Position numbers and translations under genes: made by a program. DNA of 64,000 nucleotides from Rhyacophila brunnea (lineage: Eukaryota; Arthropoda; Insecta; Trichoptera; Rhyacophilidae): positions 124,001-188,000 of the forward strand of contig JAGYXB010002078.1 in the NCBI GenBank assembly GCA_022495005.1, written 5' to 3'. Under the pieces are notes generated by a model, which saw nothing but the letters and a program-made list of their open reading frames with translations, did not search any database and was not told the DNA's origin. This document shows positions 63,501 through 63,931 of the stretch, in pieces; the stretch's first letter is position 1, and each line of letters opens with the position of its first letter.

Positions 63501-63931
63501 TACATAATGATATCAAATAGGTACCTACCATGTACCTGACTTATTTTAATTTTACATGACTATATATTTTATTGAAATATTCCTTTTATTTTTTAATATA
63601 TCTTCTTTTTAATCATTTATTTTCCTAACGTCCTAACCGAAAACCTATCCATAAAAGTCCTTATGATGATACACAATATTATTATGACAATGATAGTAAA
63701 ATCATACCTCAATATTGACATGGGTTCTCTATAAGTCATTGAATCTGCTTGCAATATACCTTGCATACATTTCGACAGATCTCTTAAGTTAAAAACGTAA
63801 TGGGATTTTTCAGGAGTCGGTAAAAATTTTGTAATAATTTTGCCGTATAAATCCACCGATGCATTCACAATTTTGTTCCCCAGAGACGACACTTCAGGCA
63901 TAAAATCCACCAAATAGCCGTTCAGTATCGA
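6283..63931 (-). CDS. Axonemal dynein heavy chain, DNAH2-like; C-terminal 1,889 residues in 30 exons, 5' end outside window
   Basis: This is a motor subunit of ciliary/flagellar inner-arm dynein, an ATPase that slides axonemal microtubules. Thirty exons join in phase to 1,889 residues plus stop. Approximate domain order in the partial protein is AAA3 end (1-100), AAA4 (about 165-400), stalk coiled coil 1 (about 450-560), microtubule-binding domain (about 570-655), coiled coil 2 (about 658-737), AAA5 (about 738-960), AAA6 (about 1200-1500) and C-terminal domain (about 1500-1889). From remembered family sequence, the AAA4 loop GGSGRR, the stalk/MTBD spacing, WVRA in the MTBD and [10 protein letters not shown] fit DNAH2. 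The C-terminal STTGHSTNF is also common in DNAH1/3/7/12, so the paralogue call is less sure than the family call. The full family length is about 4,400 residues, so tail, linker, AAA1 and AAA2 should lie right of the window. No frameshift or stop interrupts the exons, so the gene looks functional. Introns total most of the 57.6 kb. Confidence 0.93.
7034..7370. repeat. Foldback repeat, related copy at 59105-59345
   Basis: The arm TCTAATGGATTTAAGTTTTG (about 7036) is inverted as CAAAACTTAAATCCATTTGA (about 7305). The right part, including GAAGATGCCGAAAGGC and CGGTCGATAGTATT, recurs at 59105-59345. It is a non-coding intronic repeat. Confidence 0.65.
7648..7875. repeat. Piece of a dispersed repeat (TTTTTCCGCTA block)
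   Basis: The block AATTGCAAGCTTCGTATTTT followed by TCCGCTA at 7722-7756 recurs near 50041-50073 and 56445-56475. The minus strand is open for 73 codons but shows no known motif. Confidence 0.45.
8309..8420 (-). CDS. Dynein exon 29 (C-terminal beta-barrel part)
   Basis: Residues 1777-1814, 112 nt. [15 protein letters not shown] matches the GV.V.GLFLEGA.WD motif. The donor GTAAGG leaves one base of a Gly codon. Confidence 0.92.
8567..8816 (-). mobile_element. tRNA-derived SINE, family 1, with A-tail
   Basis: On the minus strand a tRNA-like head starts near 8816 with box A TGGCCGCGCGG and an exact box B GGTTCGAATCC, then GGGTCTGGCAAG. The body continues through GCAAGTGGCTGACAT and ends in a run of A at 8567-8580. 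The sequence lacks a good acceptor stem, so it is a SINE rather than a tRNA gene. A truncated relative lies at 53840-53995. Confidence 0.8.
8817..9500. other. Intron stretch, nothing recognised
   Basis: AT-rich intronic sequence between dynein exons 28 and 29. I see no open frame with known motifs. Confidence 0.45.
9503..9766. repeat. Foldback inverted repeat
   Basis: ATATCGTCACTGTTCTGGCA at about 9503 is inverted as TGCCAGAACAGAGACGATAT at about 9745, with a loop of roughly 200 bp. This is typical of a short MITE. No clear target duplication was found. Confidence 0.55.
10035..11165. repeat. Dispersed repeat copy A, split by a hAT element
   Basis: After removal of 10315-11001 and one 8-bp flank, this segment aligns along its length with 20497-20965. 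Shared strings include TAACGCACGTATATATTAAT, TTTAGTTGCTAGGACC, CGTGTTCTGATATATT and CGATTGCAAGATTTG. It ends just beside dynein exon 28. The family is unknown to me. Confidence 0.8.
10315..11001. mobile_element. hAT-type MITE with exact 8-bp target duplication
   Basis: This 687-bp insertion has ends CAGTGGCGGC and GCCGCCGCTG (inverted repeats). GCTAAAAG flanks it on both sides (10307-10314 and 11002-11009). The uninterrupted site with a single GCTAAAAG is present at 20794-20801 in the paralogous repeat. No transposase remnant was seen. Confidence 0.9.
11217..11408 (-). CDS. Dynein exon 28 ([14 protein letters not shown])
   Basis: Residues 1713-1776. [17 protein letters not shown] and [17 protein letters not shown] are C-terminal domain signatures. 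The donor GTAAGA after KYD is in phase with exon 29. The longer open frame to 11085 runs into a dispersed repeat and is not coding. Confidence 0.92.
11600..12010. repeat. Possible remnant of the CATGGCC element family
   Basis: Scattered words (CTACCTATCGCT, GTCGGCACT, AATAAAGGGTATT, GCACTAAAAATAATTATAA) resemble the element at 41474-41918 in the same order. Ends and duplications were not found, so this is tentative. Confidence 0.35.
12382..12534 (-). CDS. Dynein exon 27 ([10 protein letters not shown])
   Basis: Residues 1662-1712. [21 protein letters not shown] and [10 protein letters not shown] match GLVVMS..LE......VP..W...YPS.KPL..W..DL. The donor is GTAAGT. Confidence 0.95.
13000..13540 (+). 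pseudogene. LINE reverse transcriptase fragment
   Basis: Plus-strand frames read YRGITLL near 13235, [10 protein letters not shown] near 13265, then [10 protein letters not shown] and FTILFDLIL near 13370-13430. These are RT motifs 2-4 of non-LTR elements in the expected order. Frameshifts and stops occur between them. It lies in the intron between dynein exons 26 and 27. Confidence 0.7.
13956..14075 (-). CDS. Dynein exon 26 ([10 protein letters not shown])
   Basis: Residues 1622-1661, a 120-nt exon. [19 protein letters not shown] is the very conserved V..QE..R.N.L helix of the C-terminal domain. The donor is GTATTA, phase 0. Confidence 0.93.
14076..15148. other. Intron stretch, nothing recognised
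   Basis: AT-rich sequence upstream of dynein exon 26 on the minus strand. I see no coding motif or bounded repeat. Confidence 0.45.
15149..15775. mobile_element. hAT-type MITE (TAGTGATTCCAATCCC ends)
   Basis: 627 bp. The left end TAGTGATTCCAATCCC and the right end, inverted TAGTGAATCCAATCCC, match at all but one position. CTATGGAG (15141-15148) and TTATGGAG (15776-15783) form an 8-bp duplication with one mismatch. Internal GGGATT/AATCCC pairs make the termini self-complementary. Confidence 0.85.
15870..16640. repeat. GC-richer intronic block, possibly a solo LTR or other repeat
   Basis: The block is much richer in G+C than its surroundings, with GGGCCGGGAGCG, GAGCACGCCCCTCC and GGCGGGGTCCATCC near 16270-16400. 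A GATACCGG/CCGGTATC inverted pair lies at 15879-15945. No coding frame was recognised. I cannot define its ends or class. Confidence 0.35.
16929..17099 (-). CDS. Dynein exon 25 (C-terminal domain)
   Basis: Residues 1565-1621. [11 protein letters not shown] and [13 protein letters not shown] correspond to LL..QP......S.EE.V.ELA. The open frame continues to 16866, but a GTGAAC donor here restores the family spacing and the phase with the next exon. This donor is weak. Confidence 0.84.
17100..18338. other. Intron stretch, nothing recognised
   Basis: This is the intron between dynein exons 24 and 25. It is AT-rich, and the open frames are short and without motif. Confidence 0.45.
18339..18909. 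mobile_element. Long-TIR MITE, same family as the outer element at 22161-25680
   Basis: 571 bp. The left arm contains GATGGAGGTAGGC and the right arm the inverted GCCTACCTTCACCCTTTGCC followed by CACTG. Pairing extends some 200 bp on each side, for example CCCTGCCTAAACC and the GACGCAGGGTTCA region. No clean target duplication was found. Confidence 0.75.
19038..19279 (-). CDS. Dynein exon 24 ([11 protein letters not shown])
   Basis: Residues 1484-1564. [18 protein letters not shown] is diagnostic of dynein heavy chains; [11 protein letters not shown] matches the P..FG.H.NA.I motif. The donor is GTAAGT, phase 0. Confidence 0.96.
19280..20268. other. Intron stretch with overlapping short open frames
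   Basis: The intron between dynein exons 23 and 24. Plus-strand frames of 60-75 codons exist at 19482-20039 but show no recognisable motif and overlap minus-strand frames. I treat them as chance. Confidence 0.45.
20269..20469 (-). CDS. Dynein exon 23 (AAA6/C-terminal)
   Basis: Residues 1417-1484. [20 protein letters not shown] and FNDSD match FH....[25 protein letters not shown] leads into the GEI.YGG motif. The donor is GTAATC. Confidence 0.95.
20497..20965. repeat. Dispersed repeat copy B with the empty hAT site
   Basis: Homologous to 10035-11165 without the 687-bp insertion. GCTAAAAG occurs once at 20794-20801, exactly where copy A carries the element. It lies in the intron between dynein exons 22 and 23. 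Confidence 0.8.
21190..21500 (+). repeat. tRNA-like composite repeat, copy 1
   Basis: The left body word GAATGTAACATTCTTT (about 21247) is followed by a tRNA-like segment at 21419-21494. That segment has a box A-like TACATTAATTGATAAAGCA, an anticodon-arm-like GTTGGCGTGAATCCAC, and GTCGGGCATCGTATTTTTT. The T-arm is degenerate. Confidence 0.6.
21559..21799 (-). CDS. Dynein exon 22 (AAA6)
   Basis: Residues 1337-1417. [28 protein letters not shown] and [10 protein letters not shown] are hallmark AAA6 motifs. The 4.1-kb intron before it holds the triple nested transposon. The donor is GTACAG, one base over. Confidence 0.96.
22918..24780 (+). mobile_element. Helitron copy 1 (deletion derivative)
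   Basis: It starts TCTCTATATATATAAAAATC after an A and ends GGGTCAGCTAG before a T, the A/T insertion and CTRR end of Helitrons. A terminal hairpin GGCAGA/TTTGCC lies at 24752-24769, shortly before the CTAG end. It encodes only the N-terminal part of the replicase and is near-identical to 50233-52110. Confidence 0.92.
23432..24604 (+). pseudogene. Helitron replicase N-terminal fragment, copy 1
   Basis: From ATG at 23432 the frame reads [10 protein letters not shown], then a Gln/Arg-rich stretch, then [13 protein letters not shown] with paired Cys/His, then [14 protein letters not shown]. It is broken by a one-base loss near 23540, by the shared two-base disruption near 24143, and by a 16-bp deletion (relative to copy 2) at about 24150. 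It resumes as [13 protein letters not shown] and ends RDPVTG then a short tail. The HUH nuclease and helicase domains are absent. It resembles the Helitron-like N domain family. Confidence 0.85.
25700..25898. other. Intron stretch next to exon 21
   Basis: AT-rich sequence with no distinct feature other than the exon 21 donor. Confidence 0.4.
25899..26100 (-). CDS. Dynein exon 21 (AAA6)
   Basis: Residues 1269-1336. [15 protein letters not shown] and [16 protein letters not shown] match the dynein AAA6 TPLIF.LSPGSDP and SLGQGQGP motifs; GDWVFLQ ends the exon. The donor is GTAGGT. Confidence 0.96.
26585..26800 (+). repeat. tRNA-like composite repeat, copy 2
   Basis: The left body GAATGTAACATTCTTTTATT and GAACATACATAATTTT is followed by a tRNA-like part at 26740-26790 (GTCAATTGGTAAAGCACATT, then GACGCGAATCCAGTGG). 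The T-arm is lost. The layout matches the copies at 21190 and 47645. Confidence 0.6.
27199..27389 (-). CDS. Dynein exon 20 (AAA6 entry helix)
   Basis: Residues 1206-1269. [18 protein letters not shown] is the counterpart of the L..LR.DR......F helix. It follows a 6.9-kb intron, the longest in the window. The donor is GTAAAT, two bases over. Confidence 0.9.
27455..27713. mobile_element. MITE with about 80-bp imperfect inverted arms
   Basis: The left arm ACTATTATATTCAGG is inverted on the right as ACTATTATAGTCAGG. Both arms carry CTTCGAATGCAAT. The length is about 259 bp. A target duplication is not evident. It is 65 bp upstream of dynein exon 20 on the transcribed strand. Confidence 0.65.
27714..29420. 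other. Intron stretch, nothing recognised
   Basis: AT-rich interior of the longest dynein intron. It has a short TA run near 27895-27912 and repeated GGTCC-containing words near 29130-29260 (for example TGGTCCGGTC and TGGTCCCGTTC), a weak local repeat. Confidence 0.4.
29430..29820 (-). other. GC-richer block open in two overlapping minus-strand frames, unidentified
   Basis: Frame one (29439-29705) reads [20 protein letters not shown] near its end. Frame two (29551-29775) reads [17 protein letters not shown]. Neither matches dynein or any family I recognise. Base composition is clearly richer in G+C than the surrounding intron, and CG dinucleotides are frequent. Exons 19 and 20 join in phase without it, so it is unlikely to be a missing dynein exon. 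It may be a fragment of a transposon or an old regulatory block. Confidence 0.35.
30088..32034. mobile_element. 1.95-kb inverted-repeat DNA transposon with subterminal motifs
   Basis: The termini share GGGGTCYAGTTGCAAAAG extended by CGCCACTGTTTG, in inverted orientation (30088-30120 and about 32002-32034). Motif CAGTGGCnnnTTTGC recurs at about 30294, 30334, 31858 and 32005, and inverted at about 30104, like subterminal transposase sites. A minus-strand frame near 31730 reads [18 protein letters not shown], but no known transposase domain was recognised. No target duplication was found. Confidence 0.8.
31041..31584 (+). repeat. Four-unit minisatellite inside the 30088-32034 element
   Basis: Units of about 146, 128, 140 and 130 bp start at 31041, 31187, 31315 and 31455. 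Each begins GATAAATATGTT or similar, passes CTGCTTTCCGTAAATAT and ends TTGTTCTGAATGGGTT. Units differ by substitutions and small gaps. It is not a CRISPR array: units are contiguous, with no constant-repeat/variable-spacer pattern. Confidence 0.85.
32035..33278. other. Intron stretch with a TA microsatellite
   Basis: A (TA)n run occupies about 32905-32927. The remainder is AT-rich with no recognised feature. Confidence 0.5.
33279..33600 (+). repeat. tRNA-like composite repeat, copy 3
   Basis: The left body contains CGTTGAATAAAAGAAATGG, which is inverted in the copy at 54775. The tRNA-like part at 33530-33592 has box A-like TGGCTTAATTGG and an anticodon-like stem ATTGG/CCAGT around a 7-nt loop. 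The T-arm is degenerate. Confidence 0.6.
34299..34445 (-). CDS. Dynein exon 19 (pre-AAA6)
   Basis: Residues 1157-1205. [17 protein letters not shown] matches the L...F.GL stretch that follows the LKG motif. The start after TGTAG and the donor GTAATT give phase 0 on both sides. This is among the less conserved exons, but its order and phase fit. Confidence 0.84.
34580..35430. mobile_element. Inverted-repeat element (AAGTTATACT ends)
   Basis: The left end AAGTTATACTTCTTTGGCG and the inverted right end AAGTTATACTAATTCTTTAG are related. The right portion recurs at 58291-58594, and one end with its flank GCGCGTACATAAGTAC recurs near 38990-39075. It is 851 bp with no coding frame. Confidence 0.65.
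35456..35701. mobile_element. Short hAT-type MITE, copy 1
   Basis: 246 bp with ends CAGGGCTCGAAATGG and CCATTTCGAGCGCTG. It is flanked by ACTAAACT and ACCAAACT (8 bp, one mismatch). The internal block GCCGTTCCGGTTCGTG is shared with the copy at 35975-36225. Confidence 0.8.
35975..36225. mobile_element. Short hAT-type MITE, copy 2
   Basis: Same orientation and sequence blocks as 35456-35701 (CGCTCCGTCTCGTGGAAAAA, CCATTTCGAGCGCTG). The left end is altered and no target duplication is evident. The two copies lie about 270 bp apart. Confidence 0.75.
36226..37070. other. Intron stretch, nothing recognised
   Basis: Downstream of the exon 18 donor. A minus frame at 36817-37110 overlaps exon 18 in a different frame and is a shadow. 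A purine-rich AAGGCAGCAGGAAAGGGG word lies near 36615. Confidence 0.45.
37071..37304 (-). CDS. Dynein exon 18 ([11 protein letters not shown])
   Basis: Residues 1079-1156. [13 protein letters not shown] is the conserved LF..HKL.FSF motif before AAA6, ending [13 protein letters not shown]. Phase 0 at both ends; donor GTAAGT. Confidence 0.94.
37530..37920. repeat. TCTCGAGAATT-rich repeat fragment
   Basis: Words such as ATTCTCGAGAATTCTCTAG occur near 37578, 37830 and 37865, resembling the interior of the element at 55628-56223. Ends are not clear. Confidence 0.4.
38256..38435 (-). CDS. Dynein exon 17 (YRP and DPMYQ segment)
   Basis: Residues 1019-1078. [19 protein letters not shown] and [13 protein letters not shown] are near-invariant in dynein heavy chains. 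The spacing from exon 16 to YRP equals that remembered for DNAH2. The donor is GTGAGT. Confidence 0.94.
38436..39344. other. Intron stretch with one transposon end
   Basis: Near 38990-39075 it carries GTTACGCCAAACAAGTATAA with the same flank as the end at 34555-34600, in opposite orientation. Nothing else was recognised. Confidence 0.45.
39345..39445 (+). repeat. tRNA-like segment, copy 4 (fullest cloverleaf)
   Basis: At 39357-39430 the order is a 5' stem-like GATGTCCG, D-arm TAGCTTAATTGGAAAAGCA, anticodon arm CTGG-CGCGAAT-CCAG (7-nt loop), box B-like GGTCCAAGTCCC, then CGCGTGTCC and a T-run. Position 33 is G rather than T and stem pairing is imperfect, so it is probably a SINE head rather than a working tRNA. 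Confidence 0.6.
39594..39774 (-). CDS. Dynein exon 16 (AAA5-AAA6 linker helix)
   Basis: Residues 958-1018. [12 protein letters not shown] and [20 protein letters not shown] correspond to RPELE.Q...LI and ILRLL....G.LLDD. The donor GTAAGA is phase 0. Confidence 0.94.
40104..40823 (+). mobile_element. hAT deletion derivative with transposase C-terminus
   Basis: 720 bp. The left end CGGTGGTTCTTAGCC pairs with the inverted right end CAGCGGTTCTTAACC. It is flanked by exact TTCTAGAG (40096-40103 and 40824-40831). The plus strand encodes [19 protein letters not shown] then [14 protein letters not shown] near 40530-40680, the hAT C-terminal dimerisation region of the ZBED/SCAND3-like kind. The catalytic part is lost. 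Confidence 0.9.
41186..41358 (-). CDS. Dynein exon 15 (AAA5, TTKLSNPHY)
   Basis: Residues 901-958. [19 protein letters not shown] and [12 protein letters not shown] are among the strongest dynein signatures; [17 protein letters not shown] follows. The donor is GTAAGT, two bases left over. Confidence 0.95.
41474..41918. mobile_element. hAT-type MITE (CATGGCC ends)
   Basis: 445 bp with inverted ends CATGGCCC and GGGGCCATG. It is flanked by exact CACATCAC (41466-41473 and 41919-41926). It is homologous to the LINE-inserted copy at 5150-5555 and contains a run of C near 41525. It lies in the intron between dynein exons 14 and 15. Confidence 0.87.
41927..42493. other. Intron stretch, nothing recognised
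   Basis: Short AT-rich region ahead of the exon 14 donor. A TTAATTTAATTTAATT run lies near 42060-42085. Confidence 0.4.
42494..42679 (-). CDS. Dynein exon 14 (AAA5)
   Basis: Residues 839-900. It contains [19 protein letters not shown] and [20 protein letters not shown], the AAA5 segment after the IDPQ motif. Phase 0 at both ends; donor GTAAAC. Confidence 0.92.
43237..43630. repeat. Foldback element with long inverted arms
   Basis: TTTCACATTATTCGG, GACCGTA and AAAATCGAACGG at 43242-43284 are repeated in inverted order at 43580-43625. GTGTAATGTGAAAAGGGCC near 43530 adds a third related half-arm. The plus strand is open for 93 codons at 43118-43399, but that frame crosses the arm and has no motif. 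Confidence 0.65.
43762..43903 (-). CDS. Dynein exon 13 (AAA5)
   Basis: Residues 791-838. [19 protein letters not shown] and [11 protein letters not shown] are classic AAA5 motifs. A nearer acceptor (TTACAG) would be out of phase with exon 12, so the GTTTAG acceptor 11 bases upstream was chosen. Confidence 0.9.
43904..44900. other. Intron stretch with an ACCGGAA-rich patch
   Basis: Between 44395 and 44635 words such as AAACCGGAAC, GAAAACCGGAA and CGGAACCGAACCG recur, a possible MITE remnant. Nothing else was recognised. Confidence 0.4.
44910..45312. mobile_element. hAT-type MITE (GAGCG/GGAGCGG ends)
   Basis: About 403 bp. Ends AAGAGCGTTGTAGCGGAGC and inverted CAGAGGGTTGGAGCGGATC are similar. 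They are flanked by GTTATAAC and GTTATAGC (8 bp, one mismatch). It is related to 56553-57165. Its right end is 54 bp from dynein exon 12. Confidence 0.75.
45367..45527 (-). CDS. Dynein exon 12 (AAA5 start)
   Basis: Residues 738-791. [20 protein letters not shown] matches the GD.LL..G..AYLG.F...YR strand-helix at the start of AAA5. The donor is GTGAGT, leaving AG of a Ser codon. Confidence 0.92.
45528..46847. other. Intron stretch, mostly unrecognised
   Basis: A TCTATACTATAATTT word at about 45886 resembles the 5' end of the Helitron at 46848 and may be a truncated relative. Near 46110-46215 GTCGGGTCTGCCGGGTGGCG and GACACCGCTGGGTCTGCC form a GC-rich patch of unknown nature. Confidence 0.35.
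46848..47428 (+). mobile_element. Non-autonomous Helitron, short family
   Basis: 581 bp, A/T insertion. It starts TCTATACTATAATTTG and ends with hairpin CCCG-TGCAGCGC-CGGG followed by TGATACGTACTGCTAG. The interior is GC-richer than the intron and has no replicase motif. The end sequence differs from the two larger Helitrons, so it is a separate family. Confidence 0.8.
47645..47880 (+). repeat. tRNA-like composite repeat, copy 5
   Basis: The left body has GAATGTTATATTCTTTTTATT and GAACATACATAATTTTG. The right part (47777-47872) is bounded by GACACCCAGCAGGA and TCCTGCTGGGCGTC, a 14-bp stem with one mismatch or wobble. Inside are GCAGTTTGGTCGATG and a box B-like GATTAGATTCC. It ends in GTATCTGTTTT. 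Confidence 0.6.
48070..48307 (-). CDS. Dynein exon 11 (stalk coiled coil 2)
   Basis: Residues 658-737. This is a long helix rich in Glu, Lys and Gln. It ends in [16 protein letters not shown], equivalent to the L..GL..EK.RW coiled-coil 2 terminus of dyneins. The donor GTACAA is phase 0. Confidence 0.93.
48355..48525. mobile_element. Right half of the CAGTGGC long-TIR MITE
   Basis: GGTTAGGCAGGGTTTAATTG through GTGTGCACTATT to CCTACCTCCACCCTTCGCC and CACTG matches the right arm of 22161-25680. The left arm is absent. It fills most of the short intron between dynein exons 10 and 11. Confidence 0.75.
48631..48876 (-). CDS. Dynein exon 10 (microtubule-binding domain)
   Basis: Residues 576-658. 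[31 protein letters not shown] and CLWVRAV are the MTBD helices; IVEPK starts the return helix. The acceptor is TTTTAG and the donor GTTAGT. A 5.4-kb intron carrying Helitron copy 2 separates it from exon 9. Confidence 0.91.
48877..50232. other. Intron stretch before Helitron copy 2
   Basis: AT-rich. The dispersed block AATTGCAAGCTTAGTATTTT and TCCGCTAGGTGCC occurs near 50041-50075. A SINE-like GTCGCTCGACCATCGTGGGC lies at about 50106-50125. Confidence 0.4.
50233..52110 (+). mobile_element. Helitron copy 2 (deletion derivative)
   Basis: Starts TCTCTATATATATAAAAATC after A and ends GGTCAGCTAG before T. The hairpin GGCAGA/TTTGCC at 52082-52099 precedes the end. It has the same internal deletion as copy 1 and almost the same sequence. 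It lies in the intron between dynein exons 9 and 10. Confidence 0.92.
50743..51933 (+). pseudogene. Helitron replicase N-terminal fragment, copy 2
   Basis: The frame from 50743 is intact through the Gln/Arg-rich N-terminus, [19 protein letters not shown] and [16 protein letters not shown] frame change at about 51455-51465, shared with copy 1, shifts it to [23 protein letters not shown] at about 51801 and a one-base loss then stop the second part. It ends like copy 1 after RDPVTG. No HUH motif or helicase is encoded, so it could move only in trans. Confidence 0.87.
52111..53076. other. Intron stretch, nothing recognised
   Basis: AT-rich sequence. Near 53030-53070 CATAAAACCTCCATTTTGAC and GGGCCGTTAA resemble 60385-60425, a small dispersed repeat. 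Confidence 0.45.
53085..53705. mobile_element. hAT-type MITE (TAGGGATTGCAATAC ends)
   Basis: 621 bp. The left end TAGGGATTGCAATACCG and the inverted right end TAAGTATTGCAATATCG match well. The flanks ATCACGGC and ATCACAGC are an 8-bp duplication with one mismatch. ACCGGTATT palindromes lie just inside both arms. Confidence 0.83.
53840..53995 (+). mobile_element. tRNA-derived SINE, family 1, truncated
   Basis: Box A-like GATAACTAAATGG and box B GGTTTGAATCC are spaced as in tRNA genes. They are followed by TGGGTCTGGCAA and GTTTAGCAAGTGGCTAACAT, which match the minus-strand SINE at 8567-8816. The A-tail is missing. Confidence 0.72.
54270..54466 (-). CDS. Dynein exon 9 (stalk coiled coil 1 to MTBD)
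   Basis: Residues 511-576. [20 protein letters not shown] and [17 protein letters not shown] are the conserved end of coiled coil 1. The acceptor is AATCAG. The donor chosen is GTCAGT, with two bases of a Lys codon left over, because it fits the phase of exon 10. The alternative GTAAAA four bases on would break the frame. Confidence 0.86.
54775..55090 (+). repeat. tRNA-like composite repeat, copy 6, with inverted T-arm halves
   Basis: The plus-strand tRNA-like part at 54929-55010 has GTAGCTTAATTTATTGGTTA, stem ATTGG/CCAGT and a perfect T-arm ACGGG-TTTTAAT-CCCGT, then GGGCGTCGTATTTTTTTT. The left side carries the inverted AAATACGACGCCCGAC and an inverted body. The unit is thus two heads facing each other. 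Confidence 0.65.
55338..55514 (-). CDS. Dynein exon 8 (stalk coiled coil 1, first part)
   Basis: Residues 452-510. This is a charged heptad-rich helix ([20 protein letters not shown]) that forms the outgoing stalk arm. Phase 0 at both ends, donor GTACTA. Confidence 0.92.
55628..56223. mobile_element. hAT-type MITE with TCTCGAGA palindromes
   Basis: 596 bp. The left GAGTTGGGTTTCGGGAA pairs with the inverted right GGGTTGGGTATTTCCCG. It is flanked by exact CTATACAT (55620-55627 and 56224-56231). The interior is rich in CCCGAATCTCGAGA words. It lies in the intron between dynein exons 7 and 8. Confidence 0.85.
56553..57165 (+). mobile_element. hAT deletion derivative with transposase C-terminus
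   Basis: The left end is CAGAGCGTTGGAGCGGAGC. At 56801-56915 the plus strand encodes [18 protein letters not shown] then [12 protein letters not shown], the hAT dimerisation helix ([10 protein letters not shown]). The right end is near CGGAGCGGAGCC and GATCGGAGCAACTC, but its exact terminus and duplication are unclear. It is related to the MITE at 44910-45312. Confidence 0.8.
57481..57642 (-). CDS. Dynein exon 7 (AAA4 to stalk)
   Basis: Residues 398-451. [20 protein letters not shown] corresponds to the TP..YLELL..YK..L..K segment that leads into the stalk. Phase 0 at both ends; donor GTAGAT after NGLQ. Confidence 0.93.
57643..58290. other. Intron stretch, nothing recognised
   Basis: AT-rich, apart from a slightly GC-richer patch near 57880-58010. 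No motif was recognised. Confidence 0.4.
58291..58594. repeat. Partial second copy of the AAGTTATACT element
   Basis: It shares TTTTTGTGTATGAAG, CATACCATTGTTTGAATTAT and GTTGCATCGGCG with 35030-35430 and ends GAAGTATAACTT. The left terminus is missing. It lies just upstream of exon 6 on the plus map, in the intron between exons 6 and 7. Confidence 0.65.
58669..58831 (-). CDS. Dynein exon 6 (AAA4 end)
   Basis: Residues 343-397. [16 protein letters not shown] and WPRDAL match the near-invariant [13 protein letters not shown].xWPxxAL of dynein heavy chains. The donor is GTACAT, phase 0. Confidence 0.94.
59105..59345. repeat. Second copy of the 7085-7370 repeat
   Basis: It shares TTTACCTACTTTATTGTATT, GAAGATGCCGAAAGGC, AAACTTAAATCCATT and CGGTCGATAGTATTA with the copy in the last intron. 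I do not see its left foldback arm. It lies in the intron between dynein exons 5 and 6. Confidence 0.65.
59346..59868. other. Intron stretch with promoter-like words
   Basis: Near 59745-59795 the sequence ACAGCTGATGGTCC, GTTTGACAGTTTGAGG and TTATGTG resembles words often seen near insect transcription starts. This is weak and no transcript can be inferred. Confidence 0.25.
59869..60052 (-). CDS. Dynein exon 5 (AAA4)
   Basis: Residues 282-343. It begins by completing Gly of GEVPNLF, a conserved dynein string, and contains [15 protein letters not shown], the sensor-like strand after the PNLF loop. The donor is GTTAGT, leaving AG of an Arg codon. Confidence 0.92.
60597..60769 (-). CDS. Dynein exon 4 (AAA4 Walker B)
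   Basis: Residues 224-282. [11 protein letters not shown] is the Walker B strand of AAA4, followed by [14 protein letters not shown]. The acceptor is CCAG. The donor GTGTGT falls after one base of a Gly codon. Confidence 0.92.
60930..61120 (-). CDS. Dynein exon 3 (AAA4 Walker A)
   Basis: Residues 161-224. It holds [20 protein letters not shown] followed by the AAA4 P-loop [10 protein letters not shown]. The usual lysine of GxxxxGK[ST] is arginine here. The donor GTAAAG leaves two bases of an Arg codon. Confidence 0.93.
61121..62089. other. Intron between exons 2 and 3, nothing recognised
   Basis: A long open minus-strand extension of exon 2 (down to about 61952) lies here, but family comparison places it in the intron. 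The remainder is AT-rich. Confidence 0.45.
62090..62345 (-). CDS. Dynein exon 2 (AAA3-AAA4 connection)
   Basis: Residues 75-160. The first base completes the split Arg codon. [27 protein letters not shown] and ITDM are the usual dynein AAA3/AAA4 boundary signatures. The donor is GTAATA, phase 0. An open frame runs past the donor to about 61952, but the family alignment and the next exon's phase place the end here. Confidence 0.9.
62346..63707. other. Intron between exons 1 and 2, mixed composition
   Basis: 62400-62830 is less AT-rich, with CGACGAGGCG, CGATCCACGCCGACCG and AGCTGTCAAACCTAAC. A minus-strand frame of 61 codons at 62826-63011 has no known motif. This could be an old transposon or a cryptic promoter; I cannot decide. 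Confidence 0.35.
63708..63931 (-). CDS. Dynein exon 1 of window (AAA3 C-terminal part)
   Basis: Partial-protein residues 1-75. It starts in phase 0 after a TAG acceptor and ends with two bases of an Arg codon before GTATGAT. It contains [18 protein letters not shown], the conserved end of the AAA3 module. Earlier exons are beyond the right edge. Confidence 0.93.

Noticed and set aside
6283..63931. Assignment as DNAH7, DNAH3 or DNAH12
   Set aside because: The C-terminal STTGHSTNF is shared with these, but the AAA4 GGSGRR loop, the gap lengths before YRP and in the stalk-MTBD join, and [10 protein letters not shown] agree better with DNAH2 as I remember it. This is not tested by a search.
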